From the NCBI GenBank assembly GCA_018697195.1, contig CM031878.1:37457600-37521599 (forward strand): 64,000 bases of DNA, given 5' to 3'. The stretch is from Certhia americana (lineage: Eukaryota > Chordata > Aves > Passeriformes > Certhiidae). Below the pieces are notes generated by a model. The model searched no databases. It worked only from the letters and a program-made list of their open reading frames with translations, and had not been told where the DNA came from. Of this stretch, positions 23,778 to 36,300 are shown piece by piece. Every line of letters starts with the position of its first letter. Positions within the stretch are counted from its first letter, which is position 1. Position numbers and translations under genes: made by a program.

Positions 23778-26700
23778 TTATAAGAAAGTTAATTACACAG
23801 TGTTTCCAATAAACTTCTTCCCATTTATATACAAGTTTGTTGATGTGACTTTGATGATAAATATGTACTTTTATTTCCACATTGTGTTCTGGGTTAGCAT
23901 ATTATACATCTAGAGTAACATTCTGCGTTAGACTGTGAAGTAACATTAACTTGCTGGGTAACTTGATAGGAAGATGTGCTCTCATGCTAAAGCATAAGTT
24001 TGGATTTTGTGGTCTAAACAATTGTTTCAGTACCTAAAGTTGTTCTATTTGATTTCCAGCTTTTTTGACAGAGATACAGTGTTACAATATTAAGGTTTAG
24101 TTTTCTGGACTTCTAAAAATAAAACCATTGTTGTGCTTACAGGTACTGATAAATGATTGACTTTATGGAAGAAAATAAAGACACACATATATTGTAGGAT
24201 TTTTTAGGTTTTTCAGGGAGAAGACAATGTCACTATTCAAATTTAGAATGTGTTAAGGTTTATGTAATTTCTCCTTCTCTCTTTTTTATTTTTTTTAAGT
24301 TTTTTAAGAGGAAGTATTAGTGCGATGTTTGGTACCTTATGCATGTTTCTGAAAGAGAACAATTGCCTTTAGGCCAATTACATAAAAAGTGTTTAAACAC
24401 ACGGAGGGCTTTTTTTCAAATAAATGTTCTTTGGAACTCACAAGTCACAAGCTCCAGAACACAGCAGAGCAGAACAGGCATTTTGTTTTTACAGTATGGG
24501 AAGTGCAAACACTGAAAACATTAGGTAAAAGATCAACCAAAAAAACCAGAACAAATGGAGGGTTTCAAATTCGTAGAGTGTCAAGTAATGGTGTTCAGTT
24601 TAAAAATGGTATATTCATTTGATCGTTTACCAACAGGGTGTTACTGGGGGTTTTATCCATCCTAATGCTATAGAAGCTTGGCATGCAGTCTAAACCTATA
24701 ATATTTTATGAATTTGAAAGAATGTTAAAATTTGCTCTAGCTTTTCACTTGAAAAAGAGTTAAAAAATTGAAAAACCTTGTCAATTTTATCTACTTATGT
24801 AAGAAAATACCAGTGGATGGTAAAACATTGTGAAATGTTTGGCAGGGCTTTAACTGTAAAAATGTAATATAGTTATTTAAAAGGGCCAAAGCTTTCAGTT
24901 CAGTATCATTTTAAGAAATCAGGATTATTCCAGTGTGAAATGTTGGCATAAAAGCATAGGAGTAAGCAAACGTCAGGATAATTATTGTATGGCTTATTTT
25001 GGTAGTGTTTTTAACTTCTCCTTGAACTTAAATTTCTAGGTTGCACAAAATACTTTTTTGTAAATCTGTCACTCTCCATTCCTCATTTACCCCTTATCAG
25101 GTTTCTGACTGCTAGGTTTGCATATAAATGTAGTTACCCTGAAGCTAGAAACTCCACAGTGAATATTAAAAACACCTTTGACTTTAAAATTTCCAGTATT
25201 CATTTGGAAGTCCAAATTGTGAGTTAATACTTCAACTAAGTAATGATGGAAGGTTTTATTTTGTGAAATCAACTGATTTTGCCCCTTCTCTTGGAAGAAT
25301 GCTTTTATTTCCTCTAACTTAGCTGCAGGCATGAAGCAAAAAAGGTGAATAAATTAACAGGTTTTCTATTGACAGACTTGTGATTGAATGGATCCTTAAG
25401 TTCCTAGGCCTTTTGAGAGAGCTCAGTGAATGTTAATTTTAATCTATAATCTTTTAATCTTGATTTTAATAATCTACACTGTTTTCCCTTGTAAATTATT
25501 TAAGTCTTTTTTACATTATAATACTTCAGACAGTAGCTAGAATTAAAAATCATTTGAATAAGAAAGGTATGTTAAAGAAAGCAAATGGGGTGTGTAAATT
25601 TAATTTTTGATAGCAATACTTAAACCTCCTTTATTAGTTTCTTAGCATAAAACCTAGGGTTGTTGGAAATAAGGAGAAGGGATGATGGTGTGCCTGGGCT
25701 AAAAAAAAAAAAAAAAAAGTTCTCTAGTTTTCTGGTGTTTTACTGTGCTTTTGCAGAAAAAGTAATAAACAATCATAGTCCTGTTCCCAAAATTTCTGAA
25801 TTTTCTTCTAGTCTTTAGTTTATTTTCATTTATGCCTGGGGAGAACAAGAAAAAATAAATTTGTGATTGTGAATACTGGTAAAATCACCCTTGGTTATTT
25901 TTCTTGCCCATACGTGATTTCTCCTGACAAGTTCATGGCTGTTCAGGTTGGTTTATCTTAAGCTTTTGAAGCAATGCACTCTTGGAAGACTTATAGATCT
26001 AATGCTATCTTGGGAACATATAAGAAGATTGCTCTTGATTGATGTATGGTGTGTGGCATACATTTTTTTTTCCATCTTACACATGTGAAATTACACGTTA
26101 CTTGTTTACATGCTGACTACCTACAGACGTGTTAAGTAGTCATCCAGCCATGAAGTTTCAAGAGGTGGTAAACATTATTATGAAGAGCAACAAATTTGTT
26201 AAAAGCAATTTTGTCATTTTAATTCTGCCTGCAGTTGCAGGTGGTGTGACTGTGCATTTTAAATACCCTGCTGCAGTGCTTTTACTTCAGTCTGCCCAAA
26301 AGTCAGGAATTCAAGTTTAGCAGTATTAAAAACCTCACTATAGTAAGCAAGCAAGTAAAGTAAAGACCTTCAAAGCACACTGAGCTTTTCAAGGTATGTT
26401 TTTACATCCCATGACTGGCCATGCTTAGGAATTTATACAGTATTGTGAAAAATGTGATGTTGTTTAAATAATTTTAGGAAGAGCTATCCAAAGCTGTGTT
26501 ATAAACACATGCTGTATTTGTCTGTGTGAGTTCCTGATCATGTAGACAGCTCCTTCTTCCTTCACCCCCAACACCCACATTTGGTTATTTTTGGTTATTT
26601 TATTTTCCTTCAAGCTTTCACATGCTTTCTAGAAGAGATACAGAGTGTTGAGGTAAAGTGTTGGAATTGAAGAATTCAATTCAACTGCATTGCACTGTGG

Positions 26701-27147
26701 TTCACTATTTTTAGATTCATGTTGATTGAGGAAGTAGGAAGAGGTATCTACAGTTTTGAATGTCAGGCTTGTTTGGACCTGTTGGACTCACTAGGGAAAC
26801 ACTTGTAACTTGTTGAAGGAAAACTACACTGAACCTTGCCAGCTTTGGAGACTGTTCTGACTCTGCTTGCTAGCTCACTAAGCAGAGATGCTAAGAGCAA
26901 AAAGCAGCAACCTAACCCTGCTACCTAATGTACCTAATGGCTTTATCAGTTGTGAGAGAAAAATGCCTAGGATAACATGCTGAAGATGTTGATAAGAGAG
27001 AATAGAGAGCTGTGCAAATATGTATTTACATTCTGTAAATTGTTCCTCTACCTTTCAGAGTGTGAAAAAGGATTTTTTTTTTTTTTTAATTTTTCCCTGG
27101 AAAATGAATTCCATTGTAAACAGGGAGTGTGTAGGCTGAATTTACAA

Positions 27148-27193
<46 letters not shown>

Positions 27194-27207
27194 ATATATG
27201 TATGTGG
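27148..27207. repeat. Compound (AT)n(GT)n microsatellite
   Basis: A run of AT dinucleotides to about 27181 changes to GT (to about 27192) and back to short AT. Likely length-polymorphic. Confidence 0.9.
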
Positions 27208-28992
27208 TTTTGATTATTCAGACACTGGGTTTTGGTAGCACTGCTTTTTACAACTGCGGAGGCTGCCTGTCATGTATCCAAACACCGTAACTGTAACTAC
27301 ATTGCACTTCTGTGCAAGGAGGAAAGTGAAAGCACTGAAAAAAACCCAAACAAATTTGAATGGTGACCAGAATTTGACCTTCATGGTACTTTTCCAGCTT
27401 GACAACTTAAGTTAATCTTGCTAACTAGCCCATGTATTAAAATTGTGTCAGTATTGTCAGGCTCTGTTGTGAGATTTATAGGATGTGAAATGCATTTCAG
27501 GTGATACTTCCTTTCAAAACTGTCACATCTAAAATCCATGACATCCATCTTTAATCATCTTACCGTGTAACATTTTTTCCTATGAACTATCGGAAGGTCA
27601 TATCGGGGAGGAGAAGGGGCAATGTGAAAGATGGTTTTGTAAGGCTAAAACTGTTGCATGTGAGCTATAAAATGTTAACTGTGGTACATTGAAATTTCCA
27701 GTTTCTGTTTCCTTGCATTTTCTTGCTGTAATCTCATCTTCATTGCTCCATTATAAGGCATGTGTTAACCTTCCTTCTTATGCAGCAAGGACCTCTGTGG
27801 TGCCATTTTCCTATGTTTTATGTACAGCCATGGTGACAAATACTCCAAGTGTATAATTCACTGTTTTTATAACTACTTTATTCAGATTTTAGGAGTACAT
27901 GATAATTAAATTGAGTGGACTATGAGTTTTTCAGGGAAAAGGATCTCAGAAGGAACTCTGAAAATGTTGACAACAAAGCCCCTGTTTGACCAGGAAACTT
28001 GGTTGATTGGTGTCTTTGTGTGCTCTTTTGTTTTTATTTGAAGAGTTGGAGGTTGTGTAGTTCAAATTACATTAAATAACCCTTTCTATGCTGTTTGTGA
28101 ACCATGTGCCTGTTTTATCAGTCTTGTCAACCTTTGGAGGAGAAGTTGTTTTTTCCACACTTGTATGTAAGTCCTGGCTTTGGTGGTTGTATGGGTACTG
28201 AAAAAGAAGGTTTCTGGAACTGGAAAACATAGTTGCAAAAATTACGCCTCTCAAGTCACTTTGCCTCCCAGACATGCCTCAAAATGTTTCCTTTGCACAA
28301 ACCACAATAACCTGCAAGCTGCTGATTGCGCAGGCTGCAAGAGCTGTCACCATAGAGTGCCACTGGTGACAATTGCTGCTGTATAAAATGTGCTGAGAGG
28401 TTTGCTTCATGAAAAGCACAAGAAGTGCTGATGTTTTTTTGGGTATAACTTGGTCCTGCTTACTTTATTTCTTTCTCTCTGTGGAAGAATAATGACTGCT
28501 TTGTGTGTCTTTTAAAATACAGTGTAATAAAAACTAGAGCTCGCTGATTATTCTGTGCTTTCAGTTTAAATGCACAAATCTTTGTAAATCTAAACTCATC
28601 AGGAAACAGATAAAAATGCTTGTCTGATTTTTCTTCTAGCCAGGCTCAGTGAGGCATAATCAGTACCAGAGCAGGCATATTAGGGGTGTGCTGAAACTTC
28701 CATTTGTCCTTCAATCTTTCCAGATTAGTCCTTCTGTGTTCGTGGGGCTTTTTGGTGTTTGTTTTGTTTCCCACCCATTTTCTCTCCTTACAGTTGTCTG
28801 AGTATGTCAGTTTCTCTTCTGGAATTACTTGTACTGAACAGAAGTTGGCCCCTTTAGCCTAGGAAGGGGAGGCTGACACCACTGTTTCACGAGAGCTTTG
28901 TTCAAAGCTCAGGCTGCAGTGTTGGTGGTTGAAAGGATCAGTATCTCTTTCCTCCACTGCGTGTTTTTCTGTAGGTTGTTTTGTTTCAGGAT

Positions 28993-29053
28993 TGTTTGGG
29001 GGTTTTTTAATGTAGCTTCTGTCTGTTTGGGGTTTTTTTATGTAGCTGCTGTC
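28993..29053. repeat. Tandem duplication of about 30 bp
   Basis: 'tgtttggggg...atgtagcttctgtc' at 28993-29023 is followed directly by a close copy at 29024-29053 with a few changes in the T run and 'cttctg' to 'ctgctg'. Confidence 0.85.
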
Positions 29054-29629
29054 AAAGGGAAAAGATACCCCACCTTATATCTAATTTATGGTAGGTGTAC
29101 ACTCTCAGATCAGCTGAAAAACGCTGAAATCTCAGCCTGCATGGAGTTGTGATTGCCCCATAAATCTACTTCAAGTTAAATATGCAGGAGGGACCGATAT
29201 AAAGAGTCACTTTACTGAAGAGACAAAAGAGCTTAAACTGACAACACGGAAGTTTAAGCTGGAAATTCGGAGAATTATGGGAGGTGCAATAGTAATTGGA
29301 CTAATCTTCACGAATGGTTGTTGCAGTTAGTCAGAGGTATTCAAAGCTGTACCAGTTTTAGGAGGAGATTGTATGTTTCTTGTGAGATCGTGGCTTAATG
29401 TCCAGGTGTCTTTCCCTTTTAACTGGCTTGGTTAGAAAACCTGTGCAACTTGTTGATACAATTTTATATCCTGAAGAAATTACCACACCAGTTAAATTAA
29501 TGCCAGTTAATGCCACAGTTAAAGCAGTTGCTCAGTGGCTTGTTTCCTGGATGGTAGTGGCTTTGCAGGAGCTCTGTCTCAAATAAAACTATTGTTTGTC
29601 AAACTGTGTTGTGTCCCCCTTGCAGGAAG

Positions 29630-30545
29630 ATGGGTGACACAAGGGAGGATTAACTGCTAAACCGGACATCATTTATCGACTTGCCATGCAGTATAGTAGG
29701 TCATACTTAACTATGATGAGTTTGTGGCTGAGATGGGTGAAGCTGAGAAAATTGTAGACAAAGCCTAAAGGTCTTCATGCCTTTACTGTTTTGTTGCTTT
29801 TCTGCCTTATGCAGTAAATTTTGGCATAATGTGAAATTTTGCAGAATTGGGTACAAAGGCCAGTGCCGAGCAGTCTAATAGAGTTGATGTTGTTAAACTC
29901 TGGGATCTTGTCTAGGAGGTGATACAGGAAGAGTGGAGCCTGCACGTTTTGGTCAGTTGTTGGTCGACATTTTTTGTTGTTGTGATGCAGTTATGGAACA
30001 GACGAATGACAGATGAATCGTAGGGGCAGGTTATCTCTCCATATCCTTGCAAACCTTGCTACATCCTCTCTCATGTGTTACTTGCAGGTTTTGTCCCTCA
30101 ATTTCAAAGACATTGCTGCTGTCCTCTTCTAAAGTGAAAAAGAAATGCTAAGCTAAAGTGGTGAAGCTGTCCGATGAAGCTTCTTGAGAAAGAAGGTTTA
30201 AGGCTTCAGTACATTTAGCCTTGTACCACTATGCTTGGAGTGGTATTATTATTATTAATACACTGGAAAAAATTAAAGCAGCTGGTGAAACAAAGAAACC
30301 TTAGAAACTATATTTACCTTTACAGTTTTCACAGATGGTTCTGCAGGCTTTAATTGAAAGGCTTCTTACCTTCAAGGAAAAGGACCTTATGGGACCTGTT
30401 GAAATGAGACCACTGTGAACAAGGAATCTAAATTGTATCAAGATTGAGCTTGTAAAATTAAAAGAAAGAATTGCATGATACTGCTCTGGAAGAGGAGAAG
30501 GCTGATAAGGACACAGTCATTGTTGATATTTTGGATCAGTTTTAA
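29630..30545 (+). pseudogene. Possible decayed processed pseudogene, parent unknown
   Basis: Several stretches read like protein when frames are allowed to change. At 29712-29765 there is YDEFVAEMGEAEKIVDKA before a stop. At 29835-29911 there is an open stretch ending VVKLWDLV. Between about 30300 and 30545 there are helical, charge-rich pieces including LEEEKADKDTVIVDILDQF. Stops and frameshifts separate them, and no introns or splice sites were seen between them, which would fit a retrocopy. No parent gene was recognised and no poly-A tail was found. It could equally be chance; confidence is low. Confidence 0.25.
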
Positions 30546-32020
30546 CACTGTCTTTGAAAGTTTCCAGGCATATTGTAGTCCTTGAGGATGTTGTCCTGTT
30601 GTATTAAAAGTGTGGTGTTATAGGCATGCTGAGGTTTTGTGGATTTTTTTGGTTGTGGCACACATTGATGTTGGAGGGAATATCTTATAATAAGTACTTT
30701 TCAACCAGTGCCAGAATAACTCACATGGTTTATGGCAGTGCTGTAAAACACTACACTGAGTAATCCACATGGTGGTCTGCAGCCCTATTCTCTTGGTGTG
30801 AGAAGCTTGATTTCCTTCTCCTTATTCCTTTCTCTTGGTGCAAACTGATGTACCAAAGCATTTCTGCTTCCAGAGGCAGTGGTGGTGAGGGGGAAGCATG
30901 GTTGCATGGCCGTCCAGACCACCTTGATCTTGACCACCAGCAGCAGGGCCCCTGGTGGGCCAATTTGCTAGAGCAATCTTCCCCAGTGCCATCTGCTTGC
31001 AGCTGCAAGTCTGTTTGTTATCAAGCTCAGATGATCTTGCCTGTATTTAACAGAAAGAAAAATACTTTACTGGGTGGTCATAACCTTATGGGGATCCATA
31101 AGCTTTATCCAAAGCTGGAGATTTCACAGTGTAAATTATAGCTATCTTTACATGCTGATTGAAATTATAGTTTGAAAATTTTTTTCTGAATTATGCAGAG
31201 GAATGAGGTTATGGAAAGGATAAAAATTACTTGGGGCGATAACATTTGTCTGTGCACTCCTTTCCTAAACAGGGTGCTAAGAGCCTGTGACTGAACCATG
31301 GAAATATTTTATTTCCACAGTGTCTTTATTGTTGAGCGATTAATGGTATGCTTCTAAGTTTTAATGAGTTACTTGGAGTCTTGCTTTCTGCCTGGTGTGT
31401 AAATTGCTTCTGGGTCTTGTACATCTCCTCAGTCTTCTCTCAAGTGTCAGTGGTTGTTCTAGCTTTGAGATACTAGCTAGGTGTGCCTGTAGAAGTATGC
31501 ACTTAGAATACTTGCTTTCATGCCACAGGAACTGATAGCAGAGGAACATTTTCACCAGATCCAAGTCTCTTGGACCTGTACTGTTCTGAAGTTGTTAACA
31601 CTTATGGGGTAGAGAAAGGCTGTTAATTTTCTGGAAGCTGGTGACTTTTAACTGTCTTGTGCTTATAGAGGAGTGATGTGGAGACTCATCTCTTCTCTCC
31701 TATTCCTTCTGTTTGCTGAAGTTTTTAGAGAAGAGGATTGAACTTCATTGCTTATATGGTATTTTGTAATTTTGTATTTTGTATTTTATATTAGTAATAT
31801 TAATATATATAGTCTTCTATAATCTAAAGGAGACTAAGAAAGCCAATGCATGAAGCTTCAAATCATGTGTATCCTTTGTGGTGTCTGTTATTCGACATTG
31901 TGCTTACTTTGCCTAGCTACGCAGGTATAATTGAGTGCAGCTAGCTTATGTGCTAACTGTCTTATTATGACGTAGTTTGCAATTAAGTTATTCTGACAGG
32001 TTAAATTATTCTGCCAGGTT
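30546..32020. other. Intronic DNA, no gene recognised
   Basis: No supported gene. A short AT-rich stretch with TATTTTGTA-like repeats occurs at about 31759-31812. The sequence then enters the ERVL-type LTR. Confidence 0.45.
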
Positions 32021-32427
32021 TAATGGGTCACAAGGTGTGGGTTTTTCCCCCTTGTTGGTTTTGCACAGCCTGATTTTTGGTAGTAGGGAGGCCACAGAAA
32101 TGGCTTCTGTAAGAGGCTGCTGGAAGCTTCCACCATGTCCAGCAGAGCCGATCGATGGTGGTTCTGAAGATGCTGCTGACCAGGCTGGGTCAATTAGAGA
32201 TGGTGATAACACCTCTGTGATAATATATTTCTGAAGAAAATAACACCAAAGAGGGACACAGTTGGTTTTATTTATTTCTCTAGTCAGAGGAGGAGATAAG
32301 AAATGTGTGGGAAACATGGAGACACCAAGATCAATGGAGAAGGAGGGAGGAGCTTCTCCAGGTGCTGGAGCTGAGATTCCTCTGCAGGCTGTGGTGAGAC
32401 CACGGGGAAGCAGCTGTGCCCCTGCAT

Positions 32428-32683
32428 CCCATGGGGATCCATGGGGGATGCAGAGATCCACCCACAGCCCATAGGGATCAATGGGGGATGCAGAGATCCA
32501 CCCACAGCCCATAGGGATCAATGGGGGATGCAGAGATCCACCCACAGCNNNNNNNNNNCCACAGCCCATAGGGATCAATGGGGGATGCAGAGATCCACCC
32601 ACAGCTCATAGGGATCAATGGGGGATGCAGAGATCCACCCACAGCCCATGGGGATCCATGAGAGATGTAGAGATCCACAAAAG
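32428..32683 (+). repeat. 40-bp minisatellite with assembly gap
   Basis: Six nearly identical units: 32428-32467, 32468-32507 and 32508-32547 before the gap, and 32565-32604, 32605-32644 and 32645-32683 after it. The core reads 'gggatgcagagatccaccc'. The outer units keep CCATGGGGATCCATG, while inner units share the variant ATAGGGATCAATG. So the inner units spread from one variant. The last unit is 39 bp and diverged. Confidence 0.95.
32549..32558. other. Assembly gap (10 Ns)
   Basis: Ten consecutive N bases within the minisatellite. Phase does not join cleanly across it at exactly ten bases, so the gap is probably a placeholder of unknown true length. Confidence 0.99.
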
Positions 32684-33323
32684 CCTATGTGGGAGGTGCC
32701 CGTGCCAGAGCAGGTGGATGCCTGGAGGAGGCTGTGATCCACTGGGAGACCCAGAGGAGAGCATGCCTCTGCTCCCAGTCTGGAGCAGCCTGTCTTTGGA
32801 GGGCTGCACCCCATGGAGGAGTCACAGCAATTTTGGGGTGTCTCTGTGCCCATGGGAGGGACTCAGGTTGCAGTAGTTTTGGCAGGACTGCTGCTCCTGA
32901 GAGTGGACCCACTCTGGAGAAGTTCCTGGAGAACTGTCTCCCATGGGAGGGACCCCACGGTCTCACAGGGGAAGGACTCCTCTCCCAGAGCAGCAGAAGC
33001 AAACCCCAGGTGATGAACTGACCCAACCCACCATGTCCTGTCCCCTGTGCTGTGGGTGGGAAGGACAGAGGGGTAGGAGAAGAAGGTGTTTAAGGGCTTA
33101 TTTTACTTCTCATTATCCTACTCTGATTCTGTTAGTAATAAACTGACTTTGAACCTTTAAGTTGAGCCTGTTTTACCCTTGGAGTGTTTTCTCATGGTTC
33201 TTACGTCAACTCACGATGCCTTTGTTAATTTTTTTTCCTCTTCTGCCCAGCTATGGCAGGGGAGAATAAGTGTGTGGCTTTTGTGGGTGGCTGGTGTTTA
33301 GCAGTGTCAAACCATGACACCCC

Positions 33324-36300
33324 TTTGTCCACAGCAGAAAATAATGCTAGTGTATCTTACTTGGGTCCTACAACTTTGAGACCAAGAACTCAACATTGAA
33401 TATCTCCATCAACAAGGCTGGGAGTTCATTATTGTATAAGAAAAAAAAAGTATATGAAAGTCTTGAATGGTAACAAATTTTGTCTTTCGATATCTCTTTT
33501 CTTGCTGACTCGGACTCCTTTGTTGGGACAGTTGGCTCCTGTTACCTTTGAGAAAGGTGATGCAGATATAATCCTAGAGATAGATATTTCATCTTCTCTC
33601 CTTCAGCTTTCTCTTTCTTTTAGGCATTTAGTTTTGTTTGCTTTGGGTTTGTGTGTATGTGTTTTTGTTTAGTTGTGGTTTTTATTCCTTGCAAACACAG
33701 ACTTCAAGCATTTTGGTATGGGAGTGTTGACTTTGTTGGTGTATTATCTGTCTGGCAATATCTTCTTATCTCCATTAGCAGGGCCATCTGCGTAGAGTTG
33801 CCATTGATTCCCTGGGAAAGGAAGGCACATCAGGGAATGGCTCAGTTCCTTATGTCTCATCTTTTCTCGTGGCTTGTTATTTGAAAGGGCCTTCTGATAC
33901 TATTTACTTCACGTTCTTGCCTGAAAGGAGGATATCTCTTTTCCTGGTTTTGCTGCCAGTTCTAACATTAGCTGAAGAACAAACCATTCCAGATTCTATC
34001 TTGCAAAGCTGGTCTGCTCCTGCTGCCTCTAGAAAGAAACCTTTATGTTGCCGTGTCTCCTAAGGGTGTGTTAGTTTCTGGTCAGTGCTGTTCTGCCTGC
34101 TTGCGAGCCCTCCCGGGGTGGTCAAGCCAGCCTAGCACAAGGGTCAGGGAATGGGATGGTCCTGTTCCTCGCCCACTGTGCAGAATTCTCCTCTGCTAGC
34201 CCTGGCACCATCGTGAGCGCAGCCTGGGAGCGGGAGGGATTACAGATTGAGCTCCCTGAACTGGGTCAACACGGGCATGTCAGACAAGGATCAGTGCCAG
34301 CCGCCAGCGCAGCGTAGGAATGTAGGGCCCGTGGGATGGGGAAGCCTCTGTTTGTGACAGGTACTGGCTCAGCCTACTAAAGCACGCTGAAAAGTGGGCA
34401 CCGAGTGTGCTCTGTGTTAGTGCTGTGCAGGTCTGGCCAGCTAAGACTGCGTGGAAGAGCTGTGCTGAACTGGGGAGCAAAACTTGACTGATTAACCCTG
34501 GACAATGAGACTGATGACAGCACAGTCTGAGTTTGTTTTCCTGTGGCAGCAGCCGTAGGGAGCCTGACAAACCCGCCTTTGCACAGGGGTCAGAGGGGGC
34601 AACTTGGAATTTTAAAAAAAAGAAATTTTTTTTAATGTTCTAAATTCTGAAGTGCCCAGGCTCGACTGCAAGAGCGAATAGCTGTGAATAAAAGCTGAAG
34701 ATCTGGGGAAGCAGACAATTACTTTGTTTTAAATAGTGGCTCGTAAACCATAATGTATATGGAAGTTACTAAGGCACTTAGCACGAGAGCACTGTGTTTC
34801 TGACACAAACTGCTTTGTTAGCAATGCCATATCGTCTTAAAAAGAGGCCTTTAAGTCAGAGAAAAGCAGTATTTTCATCACTGGCTGAAGTGATATATTT
34901 ATAGCTCAGTGAGTTTCTTGCATATTTAGTTAACATCAAGTTAATAACTGAAGGAGAAAATCCAGACTTTTTCTTCACAAAAAATTACTCTGCCATCTTC
35001 TGTGGAGCATAAGGAGGTTGTTTCTCTTTATGCTCCAGTACTAAAAGGTTAGTAATACACCTGTGTATTTTAACGATTCTTCATACCTGGTAGAAGTAGA
35101 AAGTAACTAAATTTTAAATCCTTTAAATCTTTAATTTGTATAATTTCTAGAGAAAGCTGAGTCATAACCTGTTTGGGGCTTTGCAGTCCATTCTCACTTC
35201 TGTTTTTAGTGATTAGATTTCATCGTTTTTCTGGCAAGTGTTTGGAATGATCCATATTCTGTGACAGTATTAAATTATTTTCTTCAAGTATACTGAAAAA
35301 AAAAATTACTTACATTAACATTGTTTAATGTATTTAACAGGTGAAACTGTGCTGTAAAGGTGATGAATTTCTGTGTTTTTATTTGTGGCCATTCAACATA
35401 GATATCTTCCTGAGTCAAAATCTCCATAGGAATGCTGCTTATAGGCACAGTGTTATTTTATTGCTCATTAAGGTGGTAAGTTACCCTACTAAACAGGGAA
35501 TTTCTGGAAAGGTGAAACGAAGAAAGGCTGTTCATTGTAACAAAAGAGTGTACCACACAAGTGAGGTCTGATAAGAATTATCATTGGACTTTTCTTCCCC
35601 AAACTGAAGGACAGCCACCCACTTAGGCATGCTTCAGAACTCATTGCTGAAAAGAGAAGCACGTAACTCAAAACACTAGCTATGAAATAGCAAGAACAGT
35701 CTTTAGCTTCCCCAAAATCAAATGTTTGTTCTGCTCATTGTTTTAATATTCATACCAGTCCTGGTTGAATCCTGTGAAATCCTGGTTTAAGATTTTCTGA
35801 GCTATATGTCATAACTGAGCTTTTATGATCGGTTCCCAATCAGACTTATGTCACGTGTGTCTTTAGACATTTAGCTAAATTAACTTATGATTTAATGTTA
35901 ATTGCTGAGTGGGTTTACAAATTTCATGTAAAGAAGGTGAAAATGAAGTACCAAATAATGGTAGAAATACTAGGACTTTACTTAACTATTTGCAAGGTGT
36001 ATTAAGTTCTGTATTTACATGGCAATGCTTAGGCATTGATTCTTAAAGTACCTGTGTGTGTACATGTACTTTTTAATACCACAAATGGCAGTTACTTGAA
36101 AATCTATGCGTTTCTTCGCATTATCTGCTTTTTTTTTTTTTTTTTTGCATTTTTCTGTATGTTATATAGTTATTACTTCAGCTGCTTACAAGTGTAAGTA
36201 CTCTGCTTTTCATAGTATAAGATGATTTCTGAAAAGGCTTTAGCAGATGCATGTGTATTCAAACCAAATGGGTTTCTATAAGCTCCAGCCCAGGCATCAT

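Larger units (their letters stand above)
23778..29620. other. Intronic DNA, no gene recognised
   Basis: AT-rich intron sequence. It contains A18 at 25701-25718, T15 at 27073-27087, an AT/GT microsatellite at 27148-27207 and a 30-bp tandem duplication at 28993-29053. No transposon family or coding exon was recognised. Confidence 0.5.
32025..33323 (+). mobile_element. Avian ERVL-type solo LTR, enlarged by an internal minisatellite
   Basis: The text matches an avian ERVL-type LTR known to me. It has 'ggcttctgtaagaggctgctggaagc' early, a 'ccaagatcaatggagaaggagg' block, a series of imperfect 'cccatgg..ggatcc' / 'tggagcag' modules, and 'gatgaactgaccc'. Then follow 'ttatcctactctgattctgttagtaataaa' (AATAAA 33137-33142) and an end resembling 'gtcaaaccatgaca'. 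AT-rich TATA-like sequence lies near 32222. No gag, pol or env sequence adjoins it, so it is a solo LTR. Boundaries are approximate and no target duplication was confirmed. A 40-bp module has been amplified inside (32428-32683), interrupted by ten Ns. Plus orientation is the same as DAPK1, so its AATAAA could cause premature polyadenylation if active. Confidence 0.8.

Noticed and set aside
32428..32683. CRISPR-like array
   Set aside because: Units are contiguous with no unique spacers, and the host is a vertebrate; it is a minisatellite.
32006..33026. Many overlapping frames with repeated 'MGGSLHPPLIPMGC' and similar peptides
   Set aside because: Translations of the LTR minisatellite in several frames and both strands.
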